A stretch of 44,740 nucleotides of DNA from Amycolatopsis anabasis. Lineage in GTDB: Bacteria > Actinomycetota > Actinomycetes > Mycobacteriales > Pseudonocardiaceae. Each line of letters opens with the position of its first letter. Within the stretch, counting starts at the first letter, position 1. The stretch is taken from contig NZ_VTHK01000062.1 of assembly GCF_009765355.1 (NCBI RefSeq), positions 1-44,740 on the forward strand. The letters are read 5' to 3'. Positions 34,475 through 41,506 of the stretch are shown here, piece after piece. The notes beneath the pieces are model-generated. The model was not told the DNA's origin. It searched no databases and was given only the letters and a program-made list of their open reading frames with translations. The position numbers and the translations under genes are program-made.

Positions 34475-35197
34475 ATGGCGGAAACCATGCGACGAGAGCC
34501 CCGGGCGTTGCTCTTCGACGTGCAGGGCACGGCGACCGATTTTCATTCCACCGTGTGCGGGGAAGCCCGCCGGATCAGCGACGGCCGGTGTCCCGGCGTC
34601 GACTGGGCGAACTTCGTCGACCGGTGGCGCGCCGCGTACTACACGGCGCTCACTGCGGCGGGCACCGGCCGGGAGCACTGGATTTCCGTGCATTCGGTGT
34701 ACCGGAAGGCGTTGGACCGGTTGCTCGAGGACGAGCGCATCACGGTCTTTTCCGAAGCCGAGCGGGAAGAACTGGCGCTGGCCTGGCAGCGGCTCGTGCC
34801 GTGGCCGGACACCGTCGAAGGCCTGACCCGCCTCAAGAAGCGCTACACGCTGGCCACCCTGTCCAATGCGGATGTGTCCGCCGTGGTGAACCTTTCCAAG
34901 CGAGCGGGCCTGCCGTGGGATGCGATCTTCACCGCGGAGATGGCCGGGGCGTTCAAACCCGACCCCGCTGCTTACCGGATGGCCGCGACCTATCTCGGGC
35001 TCGCGCCCGAAGAGATCATGATGGTCGCCTGCCACAAGTACGACCTCCGGGCCGCCGCGTCGCTGGGCTTGCGGACCGCGTTCGTCGCGCGCCCGCTGGA
35101 GTTCGGGCCCGGCGGGGACGTCGATGTGGCCTACGAGCCCGAGTTCGACCTCAATGCCGCCGATTTCCTCGACCTCGCGGATCAGCTCGGCAGCTAG
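34475..35197 (+). CDS. HAD-superfamily hydrolase (haloacid dehalogenase type II-like)
   Basis: A 240-residue HAD phosphatase/dehalogenase-like enzyme. Motif I is LLFDVQGTATDF (nucleophile Asp), motif II LATLSNADVS, motif III AFKPDPAAYRMAATYLG, motif IV region MMVACHKYDLRAAASLGLRTAFV. The last is characteristic of type II haloacid dehalogenases, where the acid-rich motif IV of phosphatases is changed. The substrate is unknown. It is divergent from the synthetase gene (47 bp between starts) and convergent with the PucR gene; their stops share CTAG at 35194-35197. Confidence 0.88.
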   Translation: MAETMRREPRALLFDVQGTATDFHSTVCGEARRISDGRCPGVDWANFVDRWRAAYYTALTAAGTGREHWISVHSVYRKALDRLLEDERITVFSEAEREELALAWQRLVPWPDTVEGLTRLKKRYTLATLSNADVSAVVNLSKRAGLPWDAIFTAEMAGAFKPDPAAYRMAATYLGLAPEEIMMVACHKYDLRAAASLGLRTAFVARPLEFGPGGDVDVAYEPEFDLNAADFLDLADQLGS

Positions 35198-36468
35198 CCG
35201 CGGCCGTGCTGGAGCTGTTCGGCGCGGAGGGTGATTTCCAGGGCGAACCGTTCGTCCGGATCGTTGAGGCGGTCGCCGAAGAGTTCCTCGAGCTGGCGTA
35301 TCCGGTGGCGCACGGTCTGCGGGTGCACGTCGAGCAGGGTGGCCAGCGCCGGAGCGCCGCCCCGGGTCTGCAGCCACGCGAGGAGGGTTTCGCTCATCTT
35401 GGCGCGCTGCTTGGCGGTGAGCCCGTCGAGCGGGGACAGGCTGCGCCGGCAGATCTCGGCGAGCAGGAACGGGTCGGCGAGCAGGCTGTGCGTGGCGAGG
35501 TGGTCCGCCCAACGGGTGACCGGGGCGTCGGGCAGCACGCCGCGGCGGAGGAGTTCCAGGGTCTGGCGAGCGCGCCGCAGCGAGTCGGCCGCGTCACCGA
35601 GGGGCACCCGCGGCCCGATGGCGGCCCGGGTCCGGCCGAAACCGCGCGTGGCGTCCGGGCCGGGGGCACCACCGGGCAGGAGCAGGCAGGGTTCGGGGCC
35701 ACGCGGATCGGCCAGGGCGTTCGTACCCGCGAGGAAGTCGGTGAGGGCCTGCTCGTCAACCGGTGGTTCCAGGGCGACCAGGGTGACCTCCTCGGGCAGC
35801 GGCCACCCGGCCGCGCGGGCCAGCCGCTCCAGCGCCCGCGGCGAGCGGTCCCGCCTGGTCAGGATCTGCTCGAGCAGCCGGCGGCGGCTGTGGTCGCGGC
35901 CGCCTTCCGTCTCGCCCTGCGCGACGGAGTAGCCGGCGAGGGAGAGGGCGGAAATCTCGTCCACGAAGGCGAACACGGCGTCGGCGCAGGCGCAGACGAC
36001 CTCGGCCGACACCCGGTGCCGGCGTCCGAAGGCGGCGAGGTAGCGCCAGGCCACCCGGCCGCCGACCCGGTAGGCGCTCTGCAGTTCGTCCCGGCCGCGG
36101 CCCGCGGCGAACTCCGCCTTGCCCAGCCGCCGGAACATCCGACCCCAGTCCTGCGGCGTGGTACCGGGGGAGCGGCTGCCGTCCACGACCCACTGGACCA
36201 CCTGCCGCACACCGGCGACGGCGATCTCCCCGGCCTGCCCCGCCAGGGCCGGCGCGTACTCCGGGACGGCGGCGCGGATCCCGTCGATGACGGCCCTGGC
36301 CATCGGGTCGGCGTGCGGGCGGAACTGTTCGACCAGGTCACGGGGGATGGCCGACCACAATCGGCGTGCGGTGGCGAATTCACCGGCCACCTCGGAATCG
36401 ACCGGCCGCCAACGGGAGATCGGAAGCGCAGCGGGTGCCGGGGCGACCCGGATATCGGCAACGGTCAT
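35194..36468 (-). CDS. PucR-family transcriptional regulator (CdaR/PucR C-terminal HTH)
   Basis: A 424-residue regulator. The N-terminal helical region (RRLWSAIPRDLVEQFRPHADPMARAVIDGIRAAVPEYAP, FRRLGKAEFAAGRGRDELQSAYRVGGRVAWRYL) is the RsbT/PucR-like sensor. The C-terminal HTH_30 is FLLAEICRRSLSPLDGL, SETLLAWLQTRGGAPALATLLDVHPQTVRHRIRQLEELFG. Such proteins activate catabolic genes for purines and other nitrogen sources, but no target is obvious here. ATG 36468 has GGGGGAGG at six bases. Confidence 0.9.
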   Translation of the reverse strand: MTVADIRVAPAPAALPISRWRPVDSEVAGEFATARRLWSAIPRDLVEQFRPHADPMARAVIDGIRAAVPEYAPALAGQAGEIAVAGVRQVVQWVVDGSRSPGTTPQDWGRMFRRLGKAEFAAGRGRDELQSAYRVGGRVAWRYLAAFGRRHRVSAEVVCACADAVFAFVDEISALSLAGYSVAQGETEGGRDHSRRRLLEQILTRRDRSPRALERLARAAGWPLPEEVTLVALEPPVDEQALTDFLAGTNALADPRGPEPCLLLPGGAPGPDATRGFGRTRAAIGPRVPLGDAADSLRRARQTLELLRRGVLPDAPVTRWADHLATHSLLADPFLLAEICRRSLSPLDGLTAKQRAKMSETLLAWLQTRGGAPALATLLDVHPQTVRHRIRQLEELFGDRLNDPDERFALEITLRAEQLQHGRG

Positions 36469-36605
36469 CGTCGACCTCCCCCGACGGCACGTGCCGTCCT
36501 GTTGCGGTGGTCACCGAGGGCAGTGCGCCATTCGGCGTAACCTCACCGTGCCGCAGGCGCGAGGGCGACATATCGGGGAAATTACGTAGATCGAGTAAGT
36601 AGGTG

Positions 36606-37382
36606 TTATCGCGGTCGCCAGCCGAGCTCCGCGGAGATGGCGGCGGTCGTCTCCAGCAGGGCGGGCAGCAGGGCCTTGAGCGCGGTCAGGTCGGTTTGCG
36701 GTTTCAGCGTGGTGATGGAGATGCCTCCGGCCACGTGCCCGGCGTGGTCCCAGACCGGCGCCGCGACGCAGTTGGAGATCGGTTCGTATTCGCCGTCGTC
36801 GTAGGCCCACCCGTTGGCCCGGACCTCGTCCAGCCGTTTCTCGAAGGCGGCGCGGCTGGTCAGGGTGTGGTCGGTGTATTTGTCGAAGGTCATCTGATCG
36901 AGGATCCGGCGGCGTTTCTCCGCCGGGAGGTGCGCGAGGATGGCCTTGCTCACGCCCGCGGTGTGCAGCACGACGTAACCGCCGATCCGGGTGTTGAGGT
37001 GGATCGCGTCGGGCGGTTCGATCTTGTCGACGTAGACCACGTGCGAGCCCTGCTGAACCGCGAACTGCACGGTGTGCCCGGTGCGTTCGCTCAGGTTCCT
37101 GATGTGGGGGTGGACGAGCGTGCGCAGGTCGAACTGCTCGAGTGCGGCTTCGGCCAGTGCGGCGAGGCGGAACCCCACCCCGTACCGGCCCTTGTCGTCC
37201 TTGCGGACGAAGCCGCCCTCGGTGAGGGTGTGGACGAGCCGGAGCGCGGTGGTCCGATGCACTCCCCACAGCTCTGCGATCTCACGGAGTTCGCGCGGCC
37301 GCTGGCTGCAGAACTCCAGCAAATCGATCGCCCTGCGGACCGTCTGCGACACCCTGACCGCCTTCCCCGACCGAGTGCGCAT
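36606..37382 (-). CDS. IclR-family regulator
   Basis: A 258-residue regulator. The winged HTH lies at about residues 10-70 (QTVRRAIDLLEFCSQRPRELREIAELWGVHRTTALRLVHTL). The IclR effector domain follows: LVHPHIRNLSERTGHTVQFAVQQGSHVVYVDKI, GVSKAILAHLP, WAYDDGEYEPISNCVAAPVWDHAGHVAGGISI. It lies 33 bp after the SDR gene on the same strand, and IclR proteins of this type usually control the adjacent catabolic gene. ATG 37382 is used; no strong Shine-Dalgarno precedes it, but a large inverted repeat lies between the two genes. Confidence 0.92.
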   Translation of the reverse strand: MRTRSGKAVRVSQTVRRAIDLLEFCSQRPRELREIAELWGVHRTTALRLVHTLTEGGFVRKDDKGRYGVGFRLAALAEAALEQFDLRTLVHPHIRNLSERTGHTVQFAVQQGSHVVYVDKIEPPDAIHLNTRIGGYVVLHTAGVSKAILAHLPAEKRRRILDQMTFDKYTDHTLTSRAAFEKRLDEVRANGWAYDDGEYEPISNCVAAPVWDHAGHVAGGISITTLKPQTDLTALKALLPALLETTAAISAELGWRPR

Positions 37383-37386
37383 CGCG

Positions 37387-37417
37387 AAACTCGATGTGCG
37401 TCGACCGCACGGAGTTT
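37387..37417. repeat. Compound inverted repeat between SDR and IclR genes
   Basis: Outer arms AAACTC/GAGTTT (37387-37392, 37112+300 region at 37412-37417) enclose inner arms GTGCG/CGCAC around GTCGA. The site begins 5 bp upstream of the IclR start and touches the SDR stop codon. It could be an IclR autoregulatory operator or an attenuating hairpin. Confidence 0.5.
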
Positions 37418-38171
37418 AGGCGAAGTGCTGGCCGCCGTTGATGTCCACCACGGTGCCGGTGACGTAGTCCGCCTGCGCGGAGGCGAGCCAGAGCGCGGGG
37501 CCGGCGACGTCGGACGGGGTACCGGCGCGGCCGAGGGGAACGGCCCCGATCGTCTCGCGTTTGGACTCGGCCGTAGTGAAAGCGTCGTGGAACGGCGTGG
37601 CCTCGATGAATCCCGGCGCCAGCGCGTTGACGGTGATGCCACGCGGGGCGAGTTCCTTGGCGAGGCCGCGGGTGAACCCGAAGACCGCCGCCTTCGCCGT
37701 CGCGTAGGCCAGCGCGCCGGGGTGGCCGCCGGTGCGCCCGGCGAGCGAGGCGACGTTGATGATCCGGCCGGTGCCGGTCGTCATGATCGGCACGGTGTGG
37801 TGGGTGAACAGGAACATGCTGTCCAGGTTGACCGCGAGAACGGTGCGCCACAGATCGAGATCGAGTTCGGCGATGCCCGCACGCCGCACGAGGCCGCCGA
37901 CGTTGTTGACCAGGATGTCCACCGCACCGAGTTCGCCGTGAACGGTGTCGACCGCGCGGGGAACCTCGGTCGCCGAGGTCGCGTCCAGGGCGAGGAGCAC
38001 CGGCCGATGCCCCGAGGCCTCGGTGATGGCCTCGACCACCCGCGAATCCGGTTCGTGGGAACGGTAAGTGAGCGCGATCCGCGCGCCCGCACGAGCGAAG
38101 GCCACGGCGATCGCCTGCCCGATGCCGATACCTCCGCCCGTGACGAGCGCGGTCTTACCTGACAGGGACAC
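37416..38171 (-). CDS. Short-chain dehydrogenase/reductase (FabG-like)
   Basis: A 251-residue classical SDR. The cofactor loop is VTGGGIGIGQAIA (residues 10-22), then VDILVNNVGGL, the catalytic Ser in IINVASLAG, and Tyr and Lys in ALAYATAKAAVFGF. The end YVTGTVVDINGGQHFA is typical. A basic Arg after the glycine motif (LTYRSHEPD) suggests NADP(H). The substrate is probably a sugar, polyol or beta-keto acid; not decidable. GTG 38171 has GGAGAAAC upstream. It precedes the IclR gene and is likely its target; a dyad GTGCA-N5-TGCAC lies about 100 bp upstream. Confidence 0.92.
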   Translation of the reverse strand: MSLSGKTALVTGGGIGIGQAIAVAFARAGARIALTYRSHEPDSRVVEAITEASGHRPVLLALDATSATEVPRAVDTVHGELGAVDILVNNVGGLVRRAGIAELDLDLWRTVLAVNLDSMFLFTHHTVPIMTTGTGRIINVASLAGRTGGHPGALAYATAKAAVFGFTRGLAKELAPRGITVNALAPGFIEATPFHDAFTTAESKRETIGAVPLGRAGTPSDVAGPALWLASAQADYVTGTVVDINGGQHFA

Positions 38172-38266
38172 GGTTGTTTCTCCAGAGAGGGGTGCGGATC
38201 ACCGGATGGCGGCGGTGCCTTGCTTCCGCCCGCCCGGCCACAACCGTACTACTATGCGCACAAGAA

Positions 38267-38281
38267 GTGCAACATATGCAC
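38267..38281. promoter_or_regulatory. Dyad upstream of the SDR-IclR operon
   Basis: GTGCA-ACATA-TGCAC is a perfect 5-bp inverted repeat. A related element TATGCGCAC lies just before it (38254-38262), and the segment is AT-rich for this genome. It is a candidate IclR operator or promoter region; weak on its own. Confidence 0.35.
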
Positions 38282-38345
38282 ACTTAACTGGTGGTTACCC
38301 CGAGTGCAGACCCGACCCCCCGATCCCGTAAAGTTTCCCGACGCC

Positions 38346-38419
38346 GCCCCCGTAGCCCAATCGGCAGAGGCAGCGGACTCAAAATCCGTCCAGTGTGCGT
38401 TCGAGTCGCACCGGGGGCA
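38346..38419 (+). tRNA. tRNA with CAA anticodon, probable tRNA-Leu
   Basis: A full cloverleaf folds: acceptor GCCCCCG/CGGGGGC, a three-pair D stem GCC/GGC with GG in the loop, anticodon stem GCGGA/TCCGT with loop CTCAAAA (anticodon CAA), T stem GTGCG/CGCAC with loop TTCGAGT, discriminator A. CCA is not encoded. The variable loop is only five bases (CCAGT), whereas leucine tRNAs normally have a long variable arm. The assignment therefore rests on the anticodon and discriminator. A recombinase remnant lies immediately downstream, so this gene is the probable attachment site. Confidence 0.88.
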
Positions 38420-38439
38420 CCCGGCCAAACCTGCCAAAA

Positions 38440-38474
38440 CAGCCCCTCACCAGGCGAAACCCGGTGAGGGGCTG
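38440..38474. terminator. Strong hairpin downstream of the tRNA
   Basis: CAGCCCCTCACC (38440-38451) and GGTGAGGGGCTG (38463-38474) form a perfect 12-bp stem with an 11-base loop. It lies 20 bp after the tRNA and 9 bp past the recombinase stop on the other strand, so it may terminate both. Confidence 0.75.
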
Positions 38475-38482
38475 ATCTTGCG

Positions 38483-40000
38483 TTACCCGGTCGTACCCGG
38501 TCCACCCCGGTTGTCCCCGGGGGTTTGCGGCCTATTCGCGGCCTGGGACCGCCCGGCGGGCAGTCCCAGGCCGCGGCTGATCTGGTCCCGGGCGCTGTCC
38601 TCCATCTCGGCGATGATCGCGGCGTAGATCTGCAGCAGGACCGCGACCGAGTGTCCGGCCCATTCGGCGACCTGGCGGGCGGGAACGCCCGCGGCCAGTC
38701 AGAGGGAGACGCACGCGTGCCGCAGATCGTAGGGCCGTTTGCACAGCACCGACGCGTACTCCTGCTCGGTCAGCGCCGCCTTGCGGGCGTTGCCCAGACG
38801 CGGTTGACCGTGGACTCCGAGAGGTCACCGCCGGTCAGGCTCCGGAACAACCGGGCGGCGGTACCGAACCGCTGCAGGTGGGCGTGCAGCAACTTGGTGA
38901 GCGGCGGCGGGCTCGGGACGCGGCGCACCTCGCCCACCGCGCGTTGTTTGAGCTGGCGCCGGTCCCGCCGTTCGTTCGAGTCGGTCCAGGCCGCGCCCGC
39001 AGTCGGCGCGGCCTGGGACAGCAGCAACTCGCCCCAGCCGTCCTCGCCTTCGGGGAACACCCAGTCCTGGGCGTCCTCGTCCCATTCCATGTCGGGCAGC
39101 AGCAGGTCGGGCTTGCTCAGCATGGCGGCCTCTTCCGGCCGCAGTGCCGCGTAGTACTGGGTACCGAAGTGCGCCACCAGCATCGGGCCGGATGACCGGC
39201 GCGGTTCGCCGTCGATGTACTGTGCCGCGACTCCGGCGAGCAGCCGTTCGAACTGCTTCGGGTTGATGACCACGCGCTTGTCGATCGCCTTGACCTCCTT
39301 CGGCGCTGTCCATTTGATGTCCGGCAGCCGGTTCTTGATGAGCAACTTTTCGTCGACCGCGTACTCCAGCGCGTTGTACAGCACCGATCGCTTCCGGGAG
39401 ACCGTTTTCGCCGCGGCTGGTTTGCCATCCATCTTCAGCGCGATCTGGTCAAGCGCCTTGCGTGCCGTCGCCGGGTCATCCAGGCGTGAGACAGGCAGTG
39501 TGTTCGTGGCCAGCCATTTCAGCGCGCTCGATCTCCGGAGGTTTCTCTGTGTCCCGGCGTTTGGTGTTGTACGCCCATCCGGTCATCGCTTTGCGGAGAA
39601 CCTTGTCGTCGGGTTTTCCCCGCTTGGTCGCGAGCATGGCGAAGGTGACCGTGGCCATCGTGTCCGCGTTTCCGCTGCGGGACTTCGCCGCCGCGCGGGG
39701 CCACTTGAAATCGACGTACGTTTGGGCGAATTCGAACCAACTTTGGTCCGCTGCTTTTCTGCTGATCGAGACCGGTAGTCCGTCAATCAGGCGGAATGCT
39801 TCTCCCTTGGCTTGTGCGGTGATGAGTTGCGAACGAAAGCTCTCGGCGAGAGTCTTCGTCGCAAAGGTTCGTGGCCACACCTTCCCCGCCACAATCCAGC
39901 GAACGGTGTAGGTTTTCTTCCCCGGTTTTCCGTTTTTTCGAGGTTTTCCAACCTTTGTGCGAATAGTCCAAATCTTGACGTCAAAGGTTGTCGGTTCCAT
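38483..40000 (-). pseudogene. Degenerate tyrosine recombinase (integrase)
   Basis: A site-specific integrase readable in three frames. Frame 1 starts at ATG 40000 (MEPTTFDVKIWTIRTKVG, AP2-like N-terminus) and breaks near 39521-39530 (EIERA / LKWLATNTLPVS). Frame 2 carries the central domain (KTVSRKRSVLYNALEYAVDEKLL, ALRPEEAAMLSKPDLLLP) to STVNRVW near 38800, where one G is missing. The C-terminal part resumes (NARKAALTEQEY, YDLRHACVSL) and has an in-frame TGA, apparently replacing a Trp, before LAAGVPARQVAEWAGH and the Tyr of LLQIYA. With three lesions it should be inactive. It lies directly beside the tRNA, as integrases of actinomycete integrative elements do. The N-terminal third is relatively AT-rich, which suggests transfer. 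Confidence 0.85.
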
Positions 40001-40206
40001 CAAGTTGCCTTTTCCAGGCTGTTTTCCCAACGTTCCAGATCGGCTCGGCGTATTCGGAGCTGCCCGTTGGGTAATTTGATGCAACGCGGTGCGGTGCCTT
40101 TGGCTCGCCAGTCGTACCATGTGGACCGGGCGACACGGAATTCGGTGAGGAACTCGGAAACAGTGAGGTGTCGGCGAGTGCTCGTAGTCCCTTCTCGTGC
40201 GCTCAT
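40000..40206 (-). CDS. Excisionase-like helix-turn-helix protein
   Basis: A 68-residue protein from ATG 40206 (TTG 40224 is an alternative). It has a MerR/Xis-type HTH: LTVSEFLTEFRVARSTWYDWRAKGTAPRCIKLPNGQLRIRRADLERWENSLE. These are excisionases or directionality factors of integrative elements. Its TGA shares one base with the recombinase ATG (TGATG), so the two were translationally coupled. Intact, unlike the recombinase. Low local GC is in line with foreign origin. Confidence 0.85.
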   Translation of the reverse strand: MSAREGTTSTRRHLTVSEFLTEFRVARSTWYDWRAKGTAPRCIKLPNGQLRIRRADLERWENSLEKAT

Positions 40207-40368
40207 GGGAGTTGAACCTTTCAAGTCTTATTTGGGCAGCGAAGGACCAATAGACGTTTTGGACTCGCCCGTGAACGCTTCGCGATTAGTGTGAACCCGG
40301 CTGCTGTCGCCCAGTTTTATTGGTGCCGGGTGTGTTTGTGCATTACCTGCAAGTGGAGACCTCTTCGT

Positions 40369-40671
40369 TCATCCTCTCGGCCTGGCGGTGAGCCCGATCA
40401 AATCTGTCAGGGCCCCGTCCGAGGGGTGGTGAGTGTGCACGAGGTCTGCCCTTGTGACAGACTTGATGCCTTGTGTGGAAAAGGCGGGAACATTCCGGGC
40501 GCGCCTACCTTTGGCCCTCTTGGCCAGCAGAACGCCGGGTGCCGATGTGGCCTGCCGGCGCGAATGCCACAGTTCCGCCTCGGCTCCTGTGGCGCTCCCG
40601 CTTCGACCCGGGTCCGCGCTGCCCGCGGAGAGCTCGTCGACTGAACCCGCACGCGTCGACTGGGCAGACAT
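40369..40671 (-). CDS. Possible small protein of the integrated element
   Basis: A 100-codon frame starting ATG 40671 with a good Shine-Dalgarno (GAGGGG, six bases away) and moderate coding bias. The product is hydrophilic (SAQSTRAGSVDELSAG, LWHSRRQATSAP, VLLAKRAKGRRARN) with no recognisable domain. The start codon lies in the stem of an inverted repeat. It is embedded in otherwise non-coding DNA downstream of the excisionase gene in map order. It could be a small element gene or a chance frame. Confidence 0.4.
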   Translation of the reverse strand: MSAQSTRAGSVDELSAGSADPGRSGSATGAEAELWHSRRQATSAPGVLLAKRAKGRRARNVPAFSTQGIKSVTRADLVHTHHPSDGALTDLIGLTARPRG

Positions 40672-40702
40672 CTGAGACCCCTCACGCGTCGAAGAGATGT
40701 CT
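40666..40702. repeat. Inverted repeat enclosing a start codon
   Basis: AGACATCT (40666-40673) and AGATGTCT (40695-40702) are perfect 8-bp arms 21 bp apart. On the minus strand the ATG of the small ORF (40671-40669) is in one arm and the GAGGGG ribosome site is in the loop, so folding could control translation. Confidence 0.5.
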
Positions 40703-41506
40703 CGTTCCTCCCGCGCTCTGCGCGGCGAGCCCCGTCCGAGTCCGTCCCTCGTCCCGCAACCCCGCAGGGTCTCTTGCGGTCTGGCGTCCCTGAAGCGACA
40801 CAGCAGCGCCCAGAACGAGACCTGGAACAGGCCACGCCCGTTTCGGGTCTCGTCGCAGACCCGGAGAAGACCCGAAGTGGTCGATCACTGGGCGGACGCG
40901 AGCCCTCAAATGCGCCACAGCAGTGCCCAATTGAGGCACTCGCGAAGCCGTCCGCGCTCCTGGCCATGAGCACAGTCCGATCTCCGTGAGCAACCCGGCG
41001 GCGCCCATACGATCCCCTGCAGCCCATGACACGGCTCGTCAATGGTCTTGCGTGACGAATTGCCCCCCCCAGCCCCCGTGTACACGACTGCGAGTTCCGA
41101 GCAGCCTGCCGTGATTCAAACGCGGCGCGCCACCACCCGAGCACGGTGCGGATGTAGTCCTGGGTGATCGTGCTGACCGGGTGGAGGCCGTGGCCGGGGC
41201 CAGTTGCACCAGATGCAGCGCCTGACCCGCGCGATCGGCGTGCCCGGCGACCAGCGCCGCGGCGACGGGTGGGATAGCAGCTCGCACCCGCGGTCAAGCC
41301 GACGATCAGCACCGGCAGTCACTCCCGCAGGGCCCTCGGGAACGAGCGCCCGTGTCCGAATCGATCAGGCGATGACCGGTGTTCGCTGATGTTGGCTCAC
41401 TGGCACGATCAACCCGTTGCCCGACAAGATCGTGGCCATGGGATACGTTGCCAATCCACGAAGTCCAGGCGATGTTCCCTCGCGGTCCTGGGCGACCGGT
41501 CTCTAG
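40672..41506. other. Structured, apparently non-coding remnant of an integrated element
   Basis: I see no convincing gene in this stretch. It holds overlapping hairpins (TTCGGGTCT 40842-40850 pairs both with AGACCCG 40857-40863 and with AGACCCGAA 40868-40876). It also holds two diverged copies of a GCG-M-CACAGCAG-Y-GCCCA element, near 40796 and 40912, the second flanked by long imperfect arms. From about 41040 to 41400 there are fragmentary coding-like patches without clean frames. The segment separates the recombinase module from the chromosomal DprE1 gene. I found no second copy of the tRNA 3' end here. Confidence 0.4.

Noticed and set aside
40796..40930. Possible CRISPR array in the structured region
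   Set aside because: Only two diverged copies of a short element, unequal flanks, no regular spacers and no cas genes.
41039..41312. Minus-strand frames around 41.1-41.3 kb as element genes
   Set aside because: No start with a ribosome site, no recognisable domain, and inconsistent codon bias; treated as non-coding remnant.
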